A stretch of 33,541 nt of DNA from an uncultured Allosphingosinicella sp. (GCA_934539295.1 CAKTCN010000035.1:1-33541), one strand, 5' to 3'; positions 24,535 to 33,009 are shown, counted from the first letter of the stretch. Numbers and translations are program-made. Notes: a model not told the origin generated them from the sequence alone.

Positions 24535-26328
24535 ATGTCCACCTATGAAGCGCGCCTTGCCGCCCTGCGCGAACAGCTGAAGGCCGATCGGCTCGATGGC
24601 TTCGTCGTGCCGCTGACCGACGAGCATATGAGCGAATATGTCGGCAGCTATGCGCAGCGCCTCGCCTGGCTGACGGGCTTCCAGGGATCGGCCGGGTCGG
24701 CGGTGGTGTTGCCGCAGGAAGCGGCGATCTTCACCGACGGCCGCTACACGCTCCAGGTGCGCGAACAGGTGGACGGGCGGCACTGGAGCTACCAGGCGGT
24801 GCCGCAGACCAGCAGCGCGCAGTGGCTGGAAACCCACGCGCCGCAGGGCGGCCGGATCGGCTACGATCCCTGGCTGCACACGCGCGAGTGGGTGGAGGCG
24901 GCCCGCGCCGCGATTGCGGCGCGTGGTGCCGAACTGGTCGCGGTCGGCCGCAATCCGATCGACACGATCTGGGCCGAACAGCCGTTGCCGTCGAAGGCGC
25001 GGCTGATCGTCCATCCCGACAGCTATGCGGGCAAGTCGTCGGCGACCAAGCGGCAGGAAATGGCCGACTGGCTGGGGGCGCAGGGTGCCGACGCGGCGGT
25101 GCTGTCGGCGCTCGATTCGATCGCCTGGACGTTCAACGTGCGCGGGGCCGATGTCGATCATACGCCGGTCGCTCTGTCCTTCGCGCTCGTCCATGCCGAC
25201 GGCACCGCCGACCTGTTCGTTGAGGGCGAGAAGATCGGCGACGACGTGCGCCAGCATCTCGGCAACGGCGTGCGCGTGCACGAACGCCGCGACTTCGAAC
25301 CCTATTTGCGGTCCCTGGGCGGCAAGACGGTGGTCGCCGATCCCGAGCGCGCGGTGGCCGCGATCTTCGAGGCGCTGGACGGTGCGGGCGCGAAGCTGGT
25401 CGAGAAGCGCGACCCCTCGGTCCTGCCGCGCGCGATCAAGAATGCGGCCGAGATCGACGGCCACCGCGCCGCCCAGGCGCGCGACGGCGCCGCGATGGCG
25501 CGCTTCCTCCACTGGTTCGCACTGGAGGCGCCGAAGGGCGGCCTGACCGAATTGTCGGCGGCCGAGAAGCTACGCGAATGCCGCGCCCAATGCGGCGACC
25601 TGCGCGACACCAGCTTCGACACCATCTCCGGCGTCGGGCCCAATGCCGCCATCCCCCATTATCGGGTGACGGAGGAGAGCAGCCTGCCGATCGGCAACGA
25701 CGTCATCTACCTGGTCGATTCCGGCGGGCAATATCCGGACGGCACCACCGACATCACCCGGACGGTGATCGTCGGCACGCCGACGCCTGAAATGCGCGAT
25801 CGCTTCACCCGCGTGCTCAAGGGGCATATCGCCATCGCCCGCGCCGTTTTCCCGGCTGGCACGCGCGGCAGCCAGCTCGACAGCTTCGCGCGCCGACCCC
25901 TGTGGGAGGCCGGTCTCGACTATGCCCATGGCACTGGCCACGGCGTCGGCAGCTACCTTTCGGTGCATGAGGGACCGCAGCGCATTTCGCCGGTGGGCAG
26001 CAGCCAGGCGGGCGGCGGCGAGCCGCTGGCGGCCGGCATGTTCCTGTCCAACGAGCCCGGTTACTACAAGGCGGGCGAATATGGCATTCGCATCGAGAAC
26101 CTCATCCTGGTCGAAGCGCGCGAGATTGCGGGAGCGGAGGCCGAAATGCTCGGCTTCGAGACGCTGACCTTTGCGCCGATCGACCGCAGCCTGATCGAGG
26201 TCGCCTTGCTCTCGGGCGAGGAGCGGCAGTGGATGGACGATTACCACGCTCAGGTGCTGGCGATCGTAGGGCCGCAGCTCGAAGGCGAGGTGCTGGAGTG
26301 GCTCAAGGCACAATGCGCGCCGCTCTAA
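24535..26328 (+). CDS. Xaa-Pro aminopeptidase (M24B)
   Basis: A 597-aa cytosolic metallo-aminopeptidase that removes an N-terminal residue preceding proline. It has the three-part form of the longer aminopeptidase P type: two creatinase-like N-terminal domains and a C-terminal pita-bread domain. Metal ligands are visible as the two Asp in VDSGGQYPDGTTDITRT, His in HGTGHGVGSYLSVHEGP, Glu in SNEPGYYKAGEYGIRIEN and Glu in LGFETLTF. The ATG at 24535 has AAGGA about 8 bases upstream. The region 24448-24534 is the shared gap with the divergent oligopeptidase gene; both work on peptides, so joint control is possible. Confidence 0.93.
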   Translation: MSTYEARLAALREQLKADRLDGFVVPLTDEHMSEYVGSYAQRLAWLTGFQGSAGSAVVLPQEAAIFTDGRYTLQVREQVDGRHWSYQAVPQTSSAQWLETHAPQGGRIGYDPWLHTREWVEAARAAIAARGAELVAVGRNPIDTIWAEQPLPSKARLIVHPDSYAGKSSATKRQEMADWLGAQGADAAVLSALDSIAWTFNVRGADVDHTPVALSFALVHADGTADLFVEGEKIGDDVRQHLGNGVRVHERRDFEPYLRSLGGKTVVADPERAVAAIFEALDGAGAKLVEKRDPSVLPRAIKNAAEIDGHRAAQARDGAAMARFLHWFALEAPKGGLTELSAAEKLRECRAQCGDLRDTSFDTISGVGPNAAIPHYRVTEESSLPIGNDVIYLVDSGGQYPDGTTDITRTVIVGTPTPEMRDRFTRVLKGHIAIARAVFPAGTRGSQLDSFARRPLWEAGLDYAHGTGHGVGSYLSVHEGPQRISPVGSSQAGGGEPLAAGMFLSNEPGYYKAGEYGIRIENLILVEAREIAGAEAEMLGFETLTFAPIDRSLIEVALLSGEERQWMDDYHAQVLAIVGPQLEGEVLEWLKAQCAPL

Positions 26329-26360
26329 ACCACGGCACCCTTCTCCGCGACGTCCGCCTA

Positions 26361-26535
26361 ATCCTCCCCCGCAGGGGCAGGCGCAGCCTCACGGAGGGGG
26401 AGGGCGCAGCGAGGTCGGAGGGTGATCCCACAAGTTCGTTGAGGAGGGCCGGAGATGCTGTTCCCCTGACGAACACACCGGCGCATCCTCCCCCTCCGTC
26501 GCCTTCGGCGCCACCTCCCCCTGATAAGGAAGGAT
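26361..26535. repeat. G/C-rich repeat cluster after aminopeptidase P
   Basis: The left part (TCCTCCCCCGCAGGGGCAGG, then GGAGGGGGAGGGCGCAGCGAGG, ending in GGAGGGTG) and the right part (CATCCTCCCCCTCCGTCGCC, then CACCTCCCCCTGATAAGG) are roughly inverted. It belongs to the same broad family as 1265, 9868 and 10321. It separates the convergent aminopeptidase and 48-aa genes. Open frames crossing it look spurious. Confidence 0.6.
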
Positions 26536-26682
26536 CTAGCGGGCTTGATCGTCCTCGTGGTTCGTCATTGGCTTCTGTTTGGCCTCCTCCGCATCGCCCC
26601 GCGCCTGTGCCTTTCGGCGGTGCAGGTTCTGCCTCAGCGAAGCCGCCAACCTTTTCTGCCGTTCTTCGTCCGCCTTGGTCAT
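26536..26682 (-). CDS. 48-aa basic coiled-coil protein
   Basis: A very short gene, ATG at 26682 to TAG at 26536. It begins MTKADEERQKRLAASLRQNL and continues with HRRKAQARGDAEEAKQKP, so it is almost entirely charged helix. I recall similar RLAxxLRxNLxRRKAQ proteins as small conserved hypotheticals in sphingomonads. A GAGG site lies 4 bases upstream. No membrane segment and no Cys. Function is unknown; nucleic-acid or ribosome binding would be guesswork. It lies 110 bp from the divergently placed tRNA-Thr gene. Confidence 0.68.
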   Translation of the reverse strand: MTKADEERQKRLAASLRQNLHRRKAQARGDAEEAKQKPMTNHEDDQAR

Positions 26683-26723
26683 GCGCCTCAACTAATTAGC
26701 GCCGCTTTCCCTCGCAAGGCGCC

Positions 26724-26753
26724 TTGACAGCCCGCCCGCCCAGCGGCCATAGG
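26724..26753 (+). promoter_or_regulatory. Promoter of tRNA-Thr
   Basis: A perfect -35 TTGACA (26724-26729), an 18-base spacer and a poor -10 CATAGG (26748-26753) lie 39 bp before the tRNA. A CCCCC/GGGGG hairpin follows at 26769-26783 in the leader. Confidence 0.5.
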
Positions 26754-26792
26754 CGCCCGACCGAAGCGCCCCCGTCGAGGGGGAATCATGAT

Positions 26793-26867
<75 letters not shown>

Positions 26868-26919
26868 TTTCTTCCGCCGCGACGTTCGTCGGCGTCTGAA
26901 CCATGAAGAGCCTGATCGG

Positions 26920-27306
26920 TCAGGCACCGCCCCATGTCTCGATCAGCACGCGATCCTCATCGCTGAGCCTGCTCGCCTCGCGAAAGCCCGGGCGGCGATA
27001 GGGTTGCTCGTCCGGCTTTGCCGGCGCCGCGGGCGTCTGGACCAGGATGCTGGCTTCTTCGATCGTCCAGGCGAAGGTGATGCCCATGCGGCCCTTGGCT
27101 TCCCATGCGACGTGCCCGGCCACCACCGTGTCGCCGCGCGCCAGCACCACCGGCGTGCCCTGCGCCAGCGGCTGCTTGCAGGCGACCAGCGCGCCGCTGC
27201 TCGACAGGTCGCGGATCCAGGCATCTGCCGCCCCGCCGCGGCTGTGCAGGCGTGCGCCGAGCAGCACGCGGGCCCGCCGGGTCTGTCGCTTGTCCTCGTG
27301 ATTCAA
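26920..27306 (-). CDS. PilZ domain protein
   Basis: A 128-aa single-domain protein of the c-di-GMP-binding PilZ family. The usual two motifs can be seen: the Arg cluster KRQTRRARV at residues 6-14 and DLSSSG near residue 33, fitting RxxxR and [D/N]xSxxG. The beta-barrel core follows (VVAGHVAWEAKGRMGITF). The start is TTG at 27306, with GAGGAACG just upstream. It lies 63 bp behind the large secreted protein gene on the same strand, so c-di-GMP control of surface functions is suggested by context only. Some sphingomonad PilZ proteins have lost ligand binding, so this needs testing. Confidence 0.85.
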   Translation of the reverse strand: MNHEDKRQTRRARVLLGARLHSRGGAADAWIRDLSSSGALVACKQPLAQGTPVVLARGDTVVAGHVAWEAKGRMGITFAWTIEEASILVQTPAAPAKPDEQPYRRPGFREASRLSDEDRVLIETWGGA

Positions 27307-27369
27307 CTTCGTTCCTCGAGAGAAGGGGGCTGCCGGGCGAACCGGGCCTCGGCGATGCGCGCCGGGCAG

Positions 27370-30051
27370 TTACTTGATCTGCGTCTTGAACTGGACGGTG
27401 AATTGCGACGAGGGCGCCAGCGTCCCGCTTGGCTTGATACAGACATGTTTGATGTTGGCGTCGTAGACCGGCACCGGATTGGGCGGCGTGTAGTCGCAGT
27501 TCGCGAACGAAGATGGCGCGGCCGCCGCGCTCGAATAGCGCACGTCCGTGCCGTAGGTGAAGCTCATGCCGGTGCCGGTCTGCGAGAAGACCACCGCATT
27601 GGTGCCCGCCGCTCCGAAGGCGCTGTTGCGGAAGGTGAGGTGCGTCGGCAGCGTATCGATCAGGACGATGCTGTTCGCGTCCGCAGCCTGCGTGCCCGTG
27701 TTCGACACGAGGATGCTGTAGATGACGTCGTTGGACGGGATCATGAAGCCGCCGGTGGTCGCGGCCTGGGAGCTTTTCACGACCGTCAGCGTCGCCGAGC
27801 CCATCGGGCCGCAAATGTCGGCCGTAGCTACGCCGTCGATCCAGAAGCTGCCGGCCTGGACCACGAAGCGGACGTAGCGGACGGCGCTGCTCCGCTCGAA
27901 CATGACGCGGTTGAGCACGCCATTGGAGAAATCGTTATTGTTGGTGCCGGCGCCCCAGCTGCCGACATCAGCCCAGGCAATGCCGGTCCACACCTGCACC
28001 AGCAAGCGGCTGTTGCTGTCACCGCGCGCGATCGACAGGGTGATGTCGGCATAAGCCGGCACCAGGTTGCTGCCCTGCCCGGTGAGGTCGAGCACGAGCA
28101 CGCTCGACGTGCTGGCAAGCTGCGCCGAGTTGGTCGTGCTGGCATAGCCACCCTTCATGCTGATGGCGCCGAGCGCGTTGGCCGCGTTGGTGACGTTGGT
28201 GGACGCGGCGCCGCTGGGCGAGGCGACAGCCTGCGCATTGCTCGGGTAGATCGTCACTGTTTGCGGCGAGGCGCAGCTGCTGGGCGTAGTACCGCCATTG
28301 GCGCCTGGGCCGCCGCCGGGCGGGAGCTCGGGCTCGGGAGCCAGGCCGAAGGTGAATGCGTAATCCTCGACCTCGCCGCTGGTGGACGATTGCGTCGGGT
28401 TGAGGTTCTGCTGGGCGGACCATCGCAGGCGTATGTAGGTCTTGATATTGGCGCCGGCGGGCGGCGTGAACTTCAGCTGGATGTTGCCGTTTCCTGACGC
28501 ATCATTGTCGCCGGCGCCCCCGCCGCCATCGTCGCGGACATTGAGCGCGATTTGCTCGTTCGTGTCGTTGCCGAACGTGCCGTTTCCGTCATAGTCGATC
28601 CAGGCATTCAGATAGCCGGATCCGTTCACCTTGATGTTGAGCGTCGTGAGGGCGCCGCGCGCGATCGTCGGCATCGCGGTGATGCCGTCCTCGTCGTCGT
28701 TGATCGACAGGTCGTCGCCGTCGGCATTGGCCGTGCCGAAGCCGCCGAATGCGGGAGACGCAGGCGCGGGGCTGCCATCCCAGTCCGGCTTGACGTTGCC
28801 GAGATAGATGCCGGAGGTCGCGGCCGTGATCTCGTGATAAGGATTGCCGTAGCTCCCCGGCGCGTCGCCATAATCGTAAGTGACCGACGGCGGATCGGGA
28901 TCGTACATCACCTGCCGGATCAGCGGTGAGCAGGTCGGCGCCGCCCAGTCCATCGGCGGCGGCGTGAACTGCGTGCGCACCGTGTTGGTCGGGTTGGTAT
29001 TCTGCGCATCGAAGATGTTCGATCCGCTACGCGTCGTGTCGTAGAAGACGATGCGATTGGTCGAACTCAGGCCGGTGAACGGCCCTTGGTTCACGGTCTG
29101 CTGGGCATCCAGAATACCGTCGGGATCCTGGAAGTAGAACTTGCCGCCACCCTGATTATTGAGATTGGTGATGTTGGCGTTGTTGGAGAACGTCCAGCCA
29201 TAGACGAGCGCGTTGACGCCCATCCGGAACGTACCGTTATTGTGCCAGTGATAGCTTGTCGACGTGCCCGGCCGGTTGATGAACACCATGCCATGATTGT
29301 CGACAGTGGAGCCGTTATTGTTGAATCCCTTGTCGGAGATCAGCGAGCAATAATTATGCGTGTACGAACCGCCGTTGATGTTGATGAAATCCTCGGCATG
29401 GACGCGGCCGTAATTGTGGGTCGTGCCGGCCGTATTGAACTGGGTGCGGGTGATGATCTCGAAATTGTTGGTCAGCGTCGCGCCGGCGTCCGTCTGGAAA
29501 TTCTGGTTGGCGATCATCCGGCCGTCGTTGAGGATCGTGGATCCGTTGCCGACCTGAAACGCGGCCTTGAAGATCGCATCCGCACCGGGGCGGTTGCGGA
29601 AGGTCATCGCGGCGTTGGTGTTGAAGTTCGAGCTTGATTCGAAATAGGCGAAATTGTCGATCACGAAATCCGCGGCATAGCTGCCCTGCGGAATGATCAG
29701 ATTGCCATAGTTGATGAACGTGCCCTTCGCCTGGTTCAACCCGTTCTGCGGGCGGAAGGTGGCGCCACTGTCCACGCAGATCGTGTTGCTATCCTGCAGG
29801 CCGCCGAAGGTGTTGGTAAGCGTACCCGCCTTGACGCGGAGCGAATTGCCCGCGCCGAGGCCGTTATTCTGCAGGTTGTTGACCCAATTCTGGTCCATCT
29901 GCGCGTTGTTGGAGGTCTGGTAGAAGCGCATGGTGCCACCGGCATCCGGCTGCGCGAAATAAGTATAGGATTGGCTGCCGCAGCTCGCCCAGGCGGCCGG
30001 CGCGGCGAGAAGCGCGACAAGGCTCAGCAGCGCGCGCAAGGCACGCAGCAT
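27370..30051 (-). CDS. Large secreted protein with Asn-rich solenoid, GEVED and DUF11-like domains
   Basis: An 893-aa exported protein. The signal peptide is LRALRALLSLVALLAAPAAWA, with cleavage before SCGSQS. About residues 60-330 are Asn-rich with imperfect 18-20 residue repeats (LTNNFEI, THNYGRV, THNYCSL, VDNHGMV), pointing to a beta-solenoid. A GEVED domain follows (YDYGDAPGSYGNPYHE, NADGDDLSINDDEDGI, AWIDYDGNGTFG, then GEVEDYAF) with many Asp that could bind calcium. Next come a beta-sandwich region and a C-terminal DUF11-like domain (VKSSQAATTGG, then SNTGTQAADANSIVLIDTLP). No membrane anchor, autotransporter barrel or sorting motif is seen at the end (FKTQIK). ATG 30051 has AGGG upstream; ATG 30087 is an alternative. 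A surface adhesin or matrix role is inference. Confidence 0.82.
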   Translation of the reverse strand: MLRALRALLSLVALLAAPAAWASCGSQSYTYFAQPDAGGTMRFYQTSNNAQMDQNWVNNLQNNGLGAGNSLRVKAGTLTNTFGGLQDSNTICVDSGATFRPQNGLNQAKGTFINYGNLIIPQGSYAADFVIDNFAYFESSSNFNTNAAMTFRNRPGADAIFKAAFQVGNGSTILNDGRMIANQNFQTDAGATLTNNFEIITRTQFNTAGTTHNYGRVHAEDFININGGSYTHNYCSLISDKGFNNNGSTVDNHGMVFINRPGTSTSYHWHNNGTFRMGVNALVYGWTFSNNANITNLNNQGGGKFYFQDPDGILDAQQTVNQGPFTGLSSTNRIVFYDTTRSGSNIFDAQNTNPTNTVRTQFTPPPMDWAAPTCSPLIRQVMYDPDPPSVTYDYGDAPGSYGNPYHEITAATSGIYLGNVKPDWDGSPAPASPAFGGFGTANADGDDLSINDDEDGITAMPTIARGALTTLNIKVNGSGYLNAWIDYDGNGTFGNDTNEQIALNVRDDGGGGAGDNDASGNGNIQLKFTPPAGANIKTYIRLRWSAQQNLNPTQSSTSGEVEDYAFTFGLAPEPELPPGGGPGANGGTTPSSCASPQTVTIYPSNAQAVASPSGAASTNVTNAANALGAISMKGGYASTTNSAQLASTSSVLVLDLTGQGSNLVPAYADITLSIARGDSNSRLLVQVWTGIAWADVGSWGAGTNNNDFSNGVLNRVMFERSSAVRYVRFVVQAGSFWIDGVATADICGPMGSATLTVVKSSQAATTGGFMIPSNDVIYSILVSNTGTQAADANSIVLIDTLPTHLTFRNSAFGAAGTNAVVFSQTGTGMSFTYGTDVRYSSAAAAPSSFANCDYTPPNPVPVYDANIKHVCIKPSGTLAPSSQFTVQFKTQIK

Positions 30052-30157
30052 TATGGCCCTGGCCCGGCGCGCCGCGCTGGTCGGCATTTTCAATACCGTA
30101 TTCCCCACAGGGCGCTCTTGTCCGAAAGCGGCCGGGTTTCGCAAGCAAAAACCACTA

Positions 30158-30204
30158 TCACTAAAGTGAGAATTCGGCCTTTTCAGGGGGATGACGGCCG
30201 AATT
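30158..30204. promoter_or_regulatory. Two palindromes in the divergent control region
   Basis: TCACT-AA-AGTGA (30158-30169) is followed at once by a 9-bp inverted repeat AATTCGGCC (30171-30179) and GGCCGAATT (30196-30204). They lie in a locally AT-richer stretch between the secreted-protein gene and the L,D-transpeptidase gene and could be operators or an RNA hairpin. Confidence 0.4.
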
Positions 30205-30299
30205 TACCACATGAGGCGTGGCTGCCGACGTTCGGTGCGGGAGCCTTGCGGGCCTGCGCACGTTGATGCGGTCCAACATGCCCGAGGTTCCCTCCACGT

Positions 30300-31835
30300 A
30301 TGCGTAGCCGTTCCGCTTTCCTCGTCGCCCTTCTCCTTGCCACCTCAGCCTGCGATCGCAGCCCCAGCCAAGCCGGCGACAGCGCCGCCAGTCAGGTCGA
30401 ACCCAAGCAGGTTTCGGCCGAGGCGCTGCAGGCGGCCGTTACCGACCCGCGCGTGCGTCGCTTCTACGAGGCGCGCGGCTGGAAGGCGGCGTGGAACGAG
30501 GATCAGGCGCGCGAGCTTACCGAGGCATTGCGCGAAGCGCCGCGGCACGGCCTGGAAGCCGTCAACTTCCTCAAGCAGACCGATGCGGCGGACGACCCGG
30601 TGGCACGCGAGGCGACCCTGTCGCTCGGCGCGATCAGCTATGCAGACGCGCTTGCCAACGGCGCGGTGGATCCTGCCAAGGTGTCGGAACTCTACACGAT
30701 CCCTGCCAATCGGCTGGACGTCGCGACGGGTCTCAACAAGGCAGTGGATGGCGGCGACGTCGGCACGTGGCTTGCCGAACTCGCCCCCAGGGACGAGGAG
30801 TATAAGGCACTCTCCGACGCTTTCGTCCGCTACAGCCAGGCGGCCAAGGGGCAGAAGGCGAACGTGCCCGCGGGTGACGCGATCGAGCCTGGCGACGATG
30901 ATCCGCGCGTAACCCAGATCGCGGCAGCGCTCCAGGCGAACGGCTATCTGGAAGGGGAGGCGGCGCAGGCGGCTGGAACCGGCCCGCGCTACACGCCCGC
31001 GCTCGCCGACGCGGTGAAGCGGCTTCAGGGCGATTACGGCCTCAAGCCCGACGGGGTGATCGGATCGTCCACCCTGGAGGCGCTCAATGCCGGTGCGGCC
31101 GACCGCGCCCGCACGCTCGCCATCAACCTCGAGCGGCGCCGCTGGCTCCAGCGCACGCCGCCCGAAACCCGCATCGACGTCAACACGGCGGCTGCAATGC
31201 TGGCTTATTATCGCGACGGCAATGTCAAGGATCGCCGCCGCGTGGTGGTGGGACAGCCTGACTGGGAGACGCCCGAACTCGGGTCGCCGATTTTCCGCCT
31301 CGTCGCCAATCCGCCCTGGAACGTGCCGGATTCCATCGAGAAGGATGAACTGTCCAGCCGCAGCGCAGCCAGCCTCGCCGCCGACGGTTTCACCCGAAAG
31401 GAAGGCCGCTGGGTGCAGGAACCCGGACCGGACTCGGCCCTTGGCCTTGTCAAGTTCGACATGGAGAATGACGAAGCCATCTACCTCCACGACACGCCGG
31501 CCAAAGCCTTGTTCGAAAGCGACGAGCGCCATGCCAGCCATGGCTGCGTGCGCGTCCACAATGCCGTCCAATTCGCGCAGATGCTGGCGCAGGACGAGGG
31601 CAAGCGCGCCGAGTTCGACGAGGCGATGGCTTCCAAGAAGGAGACCTTCGTCGATCTTCCCAACAAGATTCCGGTGCGCCTGCTTTACCACACCGCATTC
31701 GTGGACAATGGCCGTGTCGTGTTCCGGCCGGATTCCTATGGCTGGGATGAGCGGGTGGCGCAGGGCCTTGGCCTCACCGCACGCGTCGGCGGACGCAAGG
31801 TGATCCGCACTCATGCCAACATCATGGGGCCCTGA
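30300..31835 (+). CDS. L,D-transpeptidase family lipoprotein (YcbB/LdtD-like)
   Basis: A 511-aa cell-envelope enzyme with a lipobox (TSAC, Cys near residue 19), so it is lipid-anchored. About residues 200-265 hold a peptidoglycan-binding-1 domain (ITQIAAALQ-like start, then RLQGDYGLKPDGVIGSSTLEALN). A YkuD catalytic domain spans about 290-450, with HASHGCVRVHNA; the catalytic Cys is C416. Family members form 3-3 cross-links in peptidoglycan or link lipoproteins to it. The insert before the active site is typical of the YcbB group. It is divergent from the secreted protein gene, and a 10-bp hairpin terminator follows at 31855. Confidence 0.92.
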   Translation: MRSRSAFLVALLLATSACDRSPSQAGDSAASQVEPKQVSAEALQAAVTDPRVRRFYEARGWKAAWNEDQARELTEALREAPRHGLEAVNFLKQTDAADDPVAREATLSLGAISYADALANGAVDPAKVSELYTIPANRLDVATGLNKAVDGGDVGTWLAELAPRDEEYKALSDAFVRYSQAAKGQKANVPAGDAIEPGDDDPRVTQIAAALQANGYLEGEAAQAAGTGPRYTPALADAVKRLQGDYGLKPDGVIGSSTLEALNAGAADRARTLAINLERRRWLQRTPPETRIDVNTAAAMLAYYRDGNVKDRRRVVVGQPDWETPELGSPIFRLVANPPWNVPDSIEKDELSSRSAASLAADGFTRKEGRWVQEPGPDSALGLVKFDMENDEAIYLHDTPAKALFESDERHASHGCVRVHNAVQFAQMLAQDEGKRAEFDEAMASKKETFVDLPNKIPVRLLYHTAFVDNGRVVFRPDSYGWDERVAQGLGLTARVGGRKVIRTHANIMGP

Positions 31836-31854
31836 TCGGGACGCGGATACATAG

Positions 31855-31879
31855 GATCCTCCCCGCGCAGGGGAGGATC
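31855..31879. terminator. Bidirectional hairpin terminator
   Basis: GATCCTCCCC (31855-31864), loop GCGCA, GGGGAGGATC (31870-31879) is a perfect 10-bp stem. It lies between the convergent L,D-transpeptidase gene and the 55-aa gene and belongs to the G/C-rich palindrome family. Confidence 0.7.
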
Positions 31880-31893
31880 GCGGTAGGCGTCGG

Positions 31894-32061
31894 CTATTGG
31901 CTCGTCGTCGTGCCGGTCTTGCCGGTGCTCTCTTTGCTGCCGGCCTTCTTCTGCTCACCCTGGATCGCTTCGCCCGACGTGCCGGTGTCGCGCTCCAGAT
32001 CCTTGAGGTGCGGATCGTGATTGTTGTTATGGCTTTCGCCTGAGCCGCTATTGTCGCGCAT
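31894..32061 (-). CDS. 55-aa hydrophilic, probably disordered protein
   Basis: A short gene with a very strong ribosome site (AAGGAG, 7 bases before ATG 32061). The protein opens MRDNSGSGESHNNNHDPHLK and continues LERDTGTSGEAIQGEQKK to a Lys/Ser/Thr/Gly tail (STGKTGTTTSQ). It has no hydrophobic core, no Cys and no signal, so it is probably disordered, like small stress or desiccation-linked proteins. I cannot name a family. Its promoter-like site lies inside the start of the divergent esterase gene. Confidence 0.65.
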   Translation of the reverse strand: MRDNSGSGESHNNNHDPHLKDLERDTGTSGEAIQGEQKKAGSKESTGKTGTTTSQ

Positions 32062-32082
32062 GATCTTCTCCTTCTCCTCACC

Positions 32083-32107
32083 AACGATGCGCCGGCGGCT
32101 GCGTTTC
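32083..32107 (-). promoter_or_regulatory. EcfG-like general stress promoter for the 55-aa gene
   Basis: On the minus strand, GAAAC (32107-32103), exactly 16 bases, then CGTT (32086-32083) match the alphaproteobacterial EcfG promoter consensus GGAAC-N16/17-CGTT with one mismatch. The CGTT is about 21 bases before the start codon, leaving a very short leader that still holds AAGGAG. Confidence 0.5.
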
Positions 32108-32962
32108 GCGATGGTGGCGCCGTTGCTGCCGTTGCTCGCATCCTGTTCTCCGCTCGGCGCATTCGACGCGCTGGTGTCCAAGGACCGCGGCGCCGATCTG
32201 GCGGCACGCGATCAGCGCTTCGCGCCGGGAAAGCGAGGCATGCTCGACGTCTATGTGCCGTCGCATGCCGGGGAGGCGCTGCCGGTGGTCGTGTTCCTCT
32301 ATGGCGGCTCGTGGAACTCGGGCAGCAAGGACGATTACGGCTTTGCCGGGCGCGCGCTGGCGGCGCAGGGCTTCGTCACGGTCGTTCCCGATTATCGGAT
32401 CCTCCCCGACGCGGCCTATCCCGACTTCCTGAACGATTGCGCGGCGGCCGTGCGCTGGGTGCGCGCCAATGTCGGGCGCTTCGGTGGTGATCCGGCTCGC
32501 ATCGTCCTAGTCGGGCATTCGGCCGGCGCCTACAATGCCGCCATGCTGAGCCTCGATCCGCAATGGCTGGGCGAGGACCGGAAGGCGATCCGCGGCTTTG
32601 CAGGTCTTGCCGGACCTTATTCCTTCCTGCCGCTCGATACGCAGGTGACCACCGACACGTTCGGCAAGGTCGCCGACCTGCCTTCCACGCAACCGGTGAC
32701 TTTCGCCAGCGCCGATGACCCGCCCGCGCTGTTGCTGGCAGGCGGCAAGGACCATCTCGTCTTCGCATCGAACAGCGTGTCGCTCGCTATGCGTCTGCGG
32801 GAGGCAGGGGCAGAGGTCGAAACGCGCGTCTATCCCGATCTCGGCCATGTCGGCATCATGTCCGCAGTCGCGCGGCCGTTCCGCGGCAAGGCGCCGGTGC
32901 TCGCCGATATCGCCGCCTTCGTCCGCCGCGTGACCGCGCCCGATCGTCGTTCGTCGACATAG
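32087..32962 (+). CDS. Alpha/beta hydrolase lipoprotein (esterase, BD-FAE/HSL-like)
   Basis: A 291-aa esterase-type hydrolase with a lipoprotein signal (lipobox LASC, Cys near residue 20). VVVFLYGGSWNSGS replaces the usual HGGGW oxyanion motif by YGGSW, as in many carboxylesterases. The nucleophile Ser lies in VGHSAGAYNA near residue 145, the Asp in GGKDHLVF and the His in DLGHVG. The ATG at 32087 is chosen because it gives a proper basic n-region (MRRRLRF). No ribosome site precedes it; ATG 32111 is an alternative that would shorten the signal. The substrate is unknown. It is divergent from and overlaps the promoter of the 55-aa gene. Confidence 0.82.
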   Translation: MRRRLRFAMVAPLLPLLASCSPLGAFDALVSKDRGADLAARDQRFAPGKRGMLDVYVPSHAGEALPVVVFLYGGSWNSGSKDDYGFAGRALAAQGFVTVVPDYRILPDAAYPDFLNDCAAAVRWVRANVGRFGGDPARIVLVGHSAGAYNAAMLSLDPQWLGEDRKAIRGFAGLAGPYSFLPLDTQVTTDTFGKVADLPSTQPVTFASADDPPALLLAGGKDHLVFASNSVSLAMRLREAGAEVETRVYPDLGHVGIMSAVARPFRGKAPVLADIAAFVRRVTAPDRRSST

Positions 32963-33009
32963 GCGCGACGTTTGTCGCAACGGACGATGCTTTGCCGAAG
33001 CAATGCGTA

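Noticed and set aside
26545..26727. 60-codon plus-strand hydrophobic frame
   Set aside because: It is the shadow of the 48-aa minus-strand gene, which has a better ribosome site and composition.
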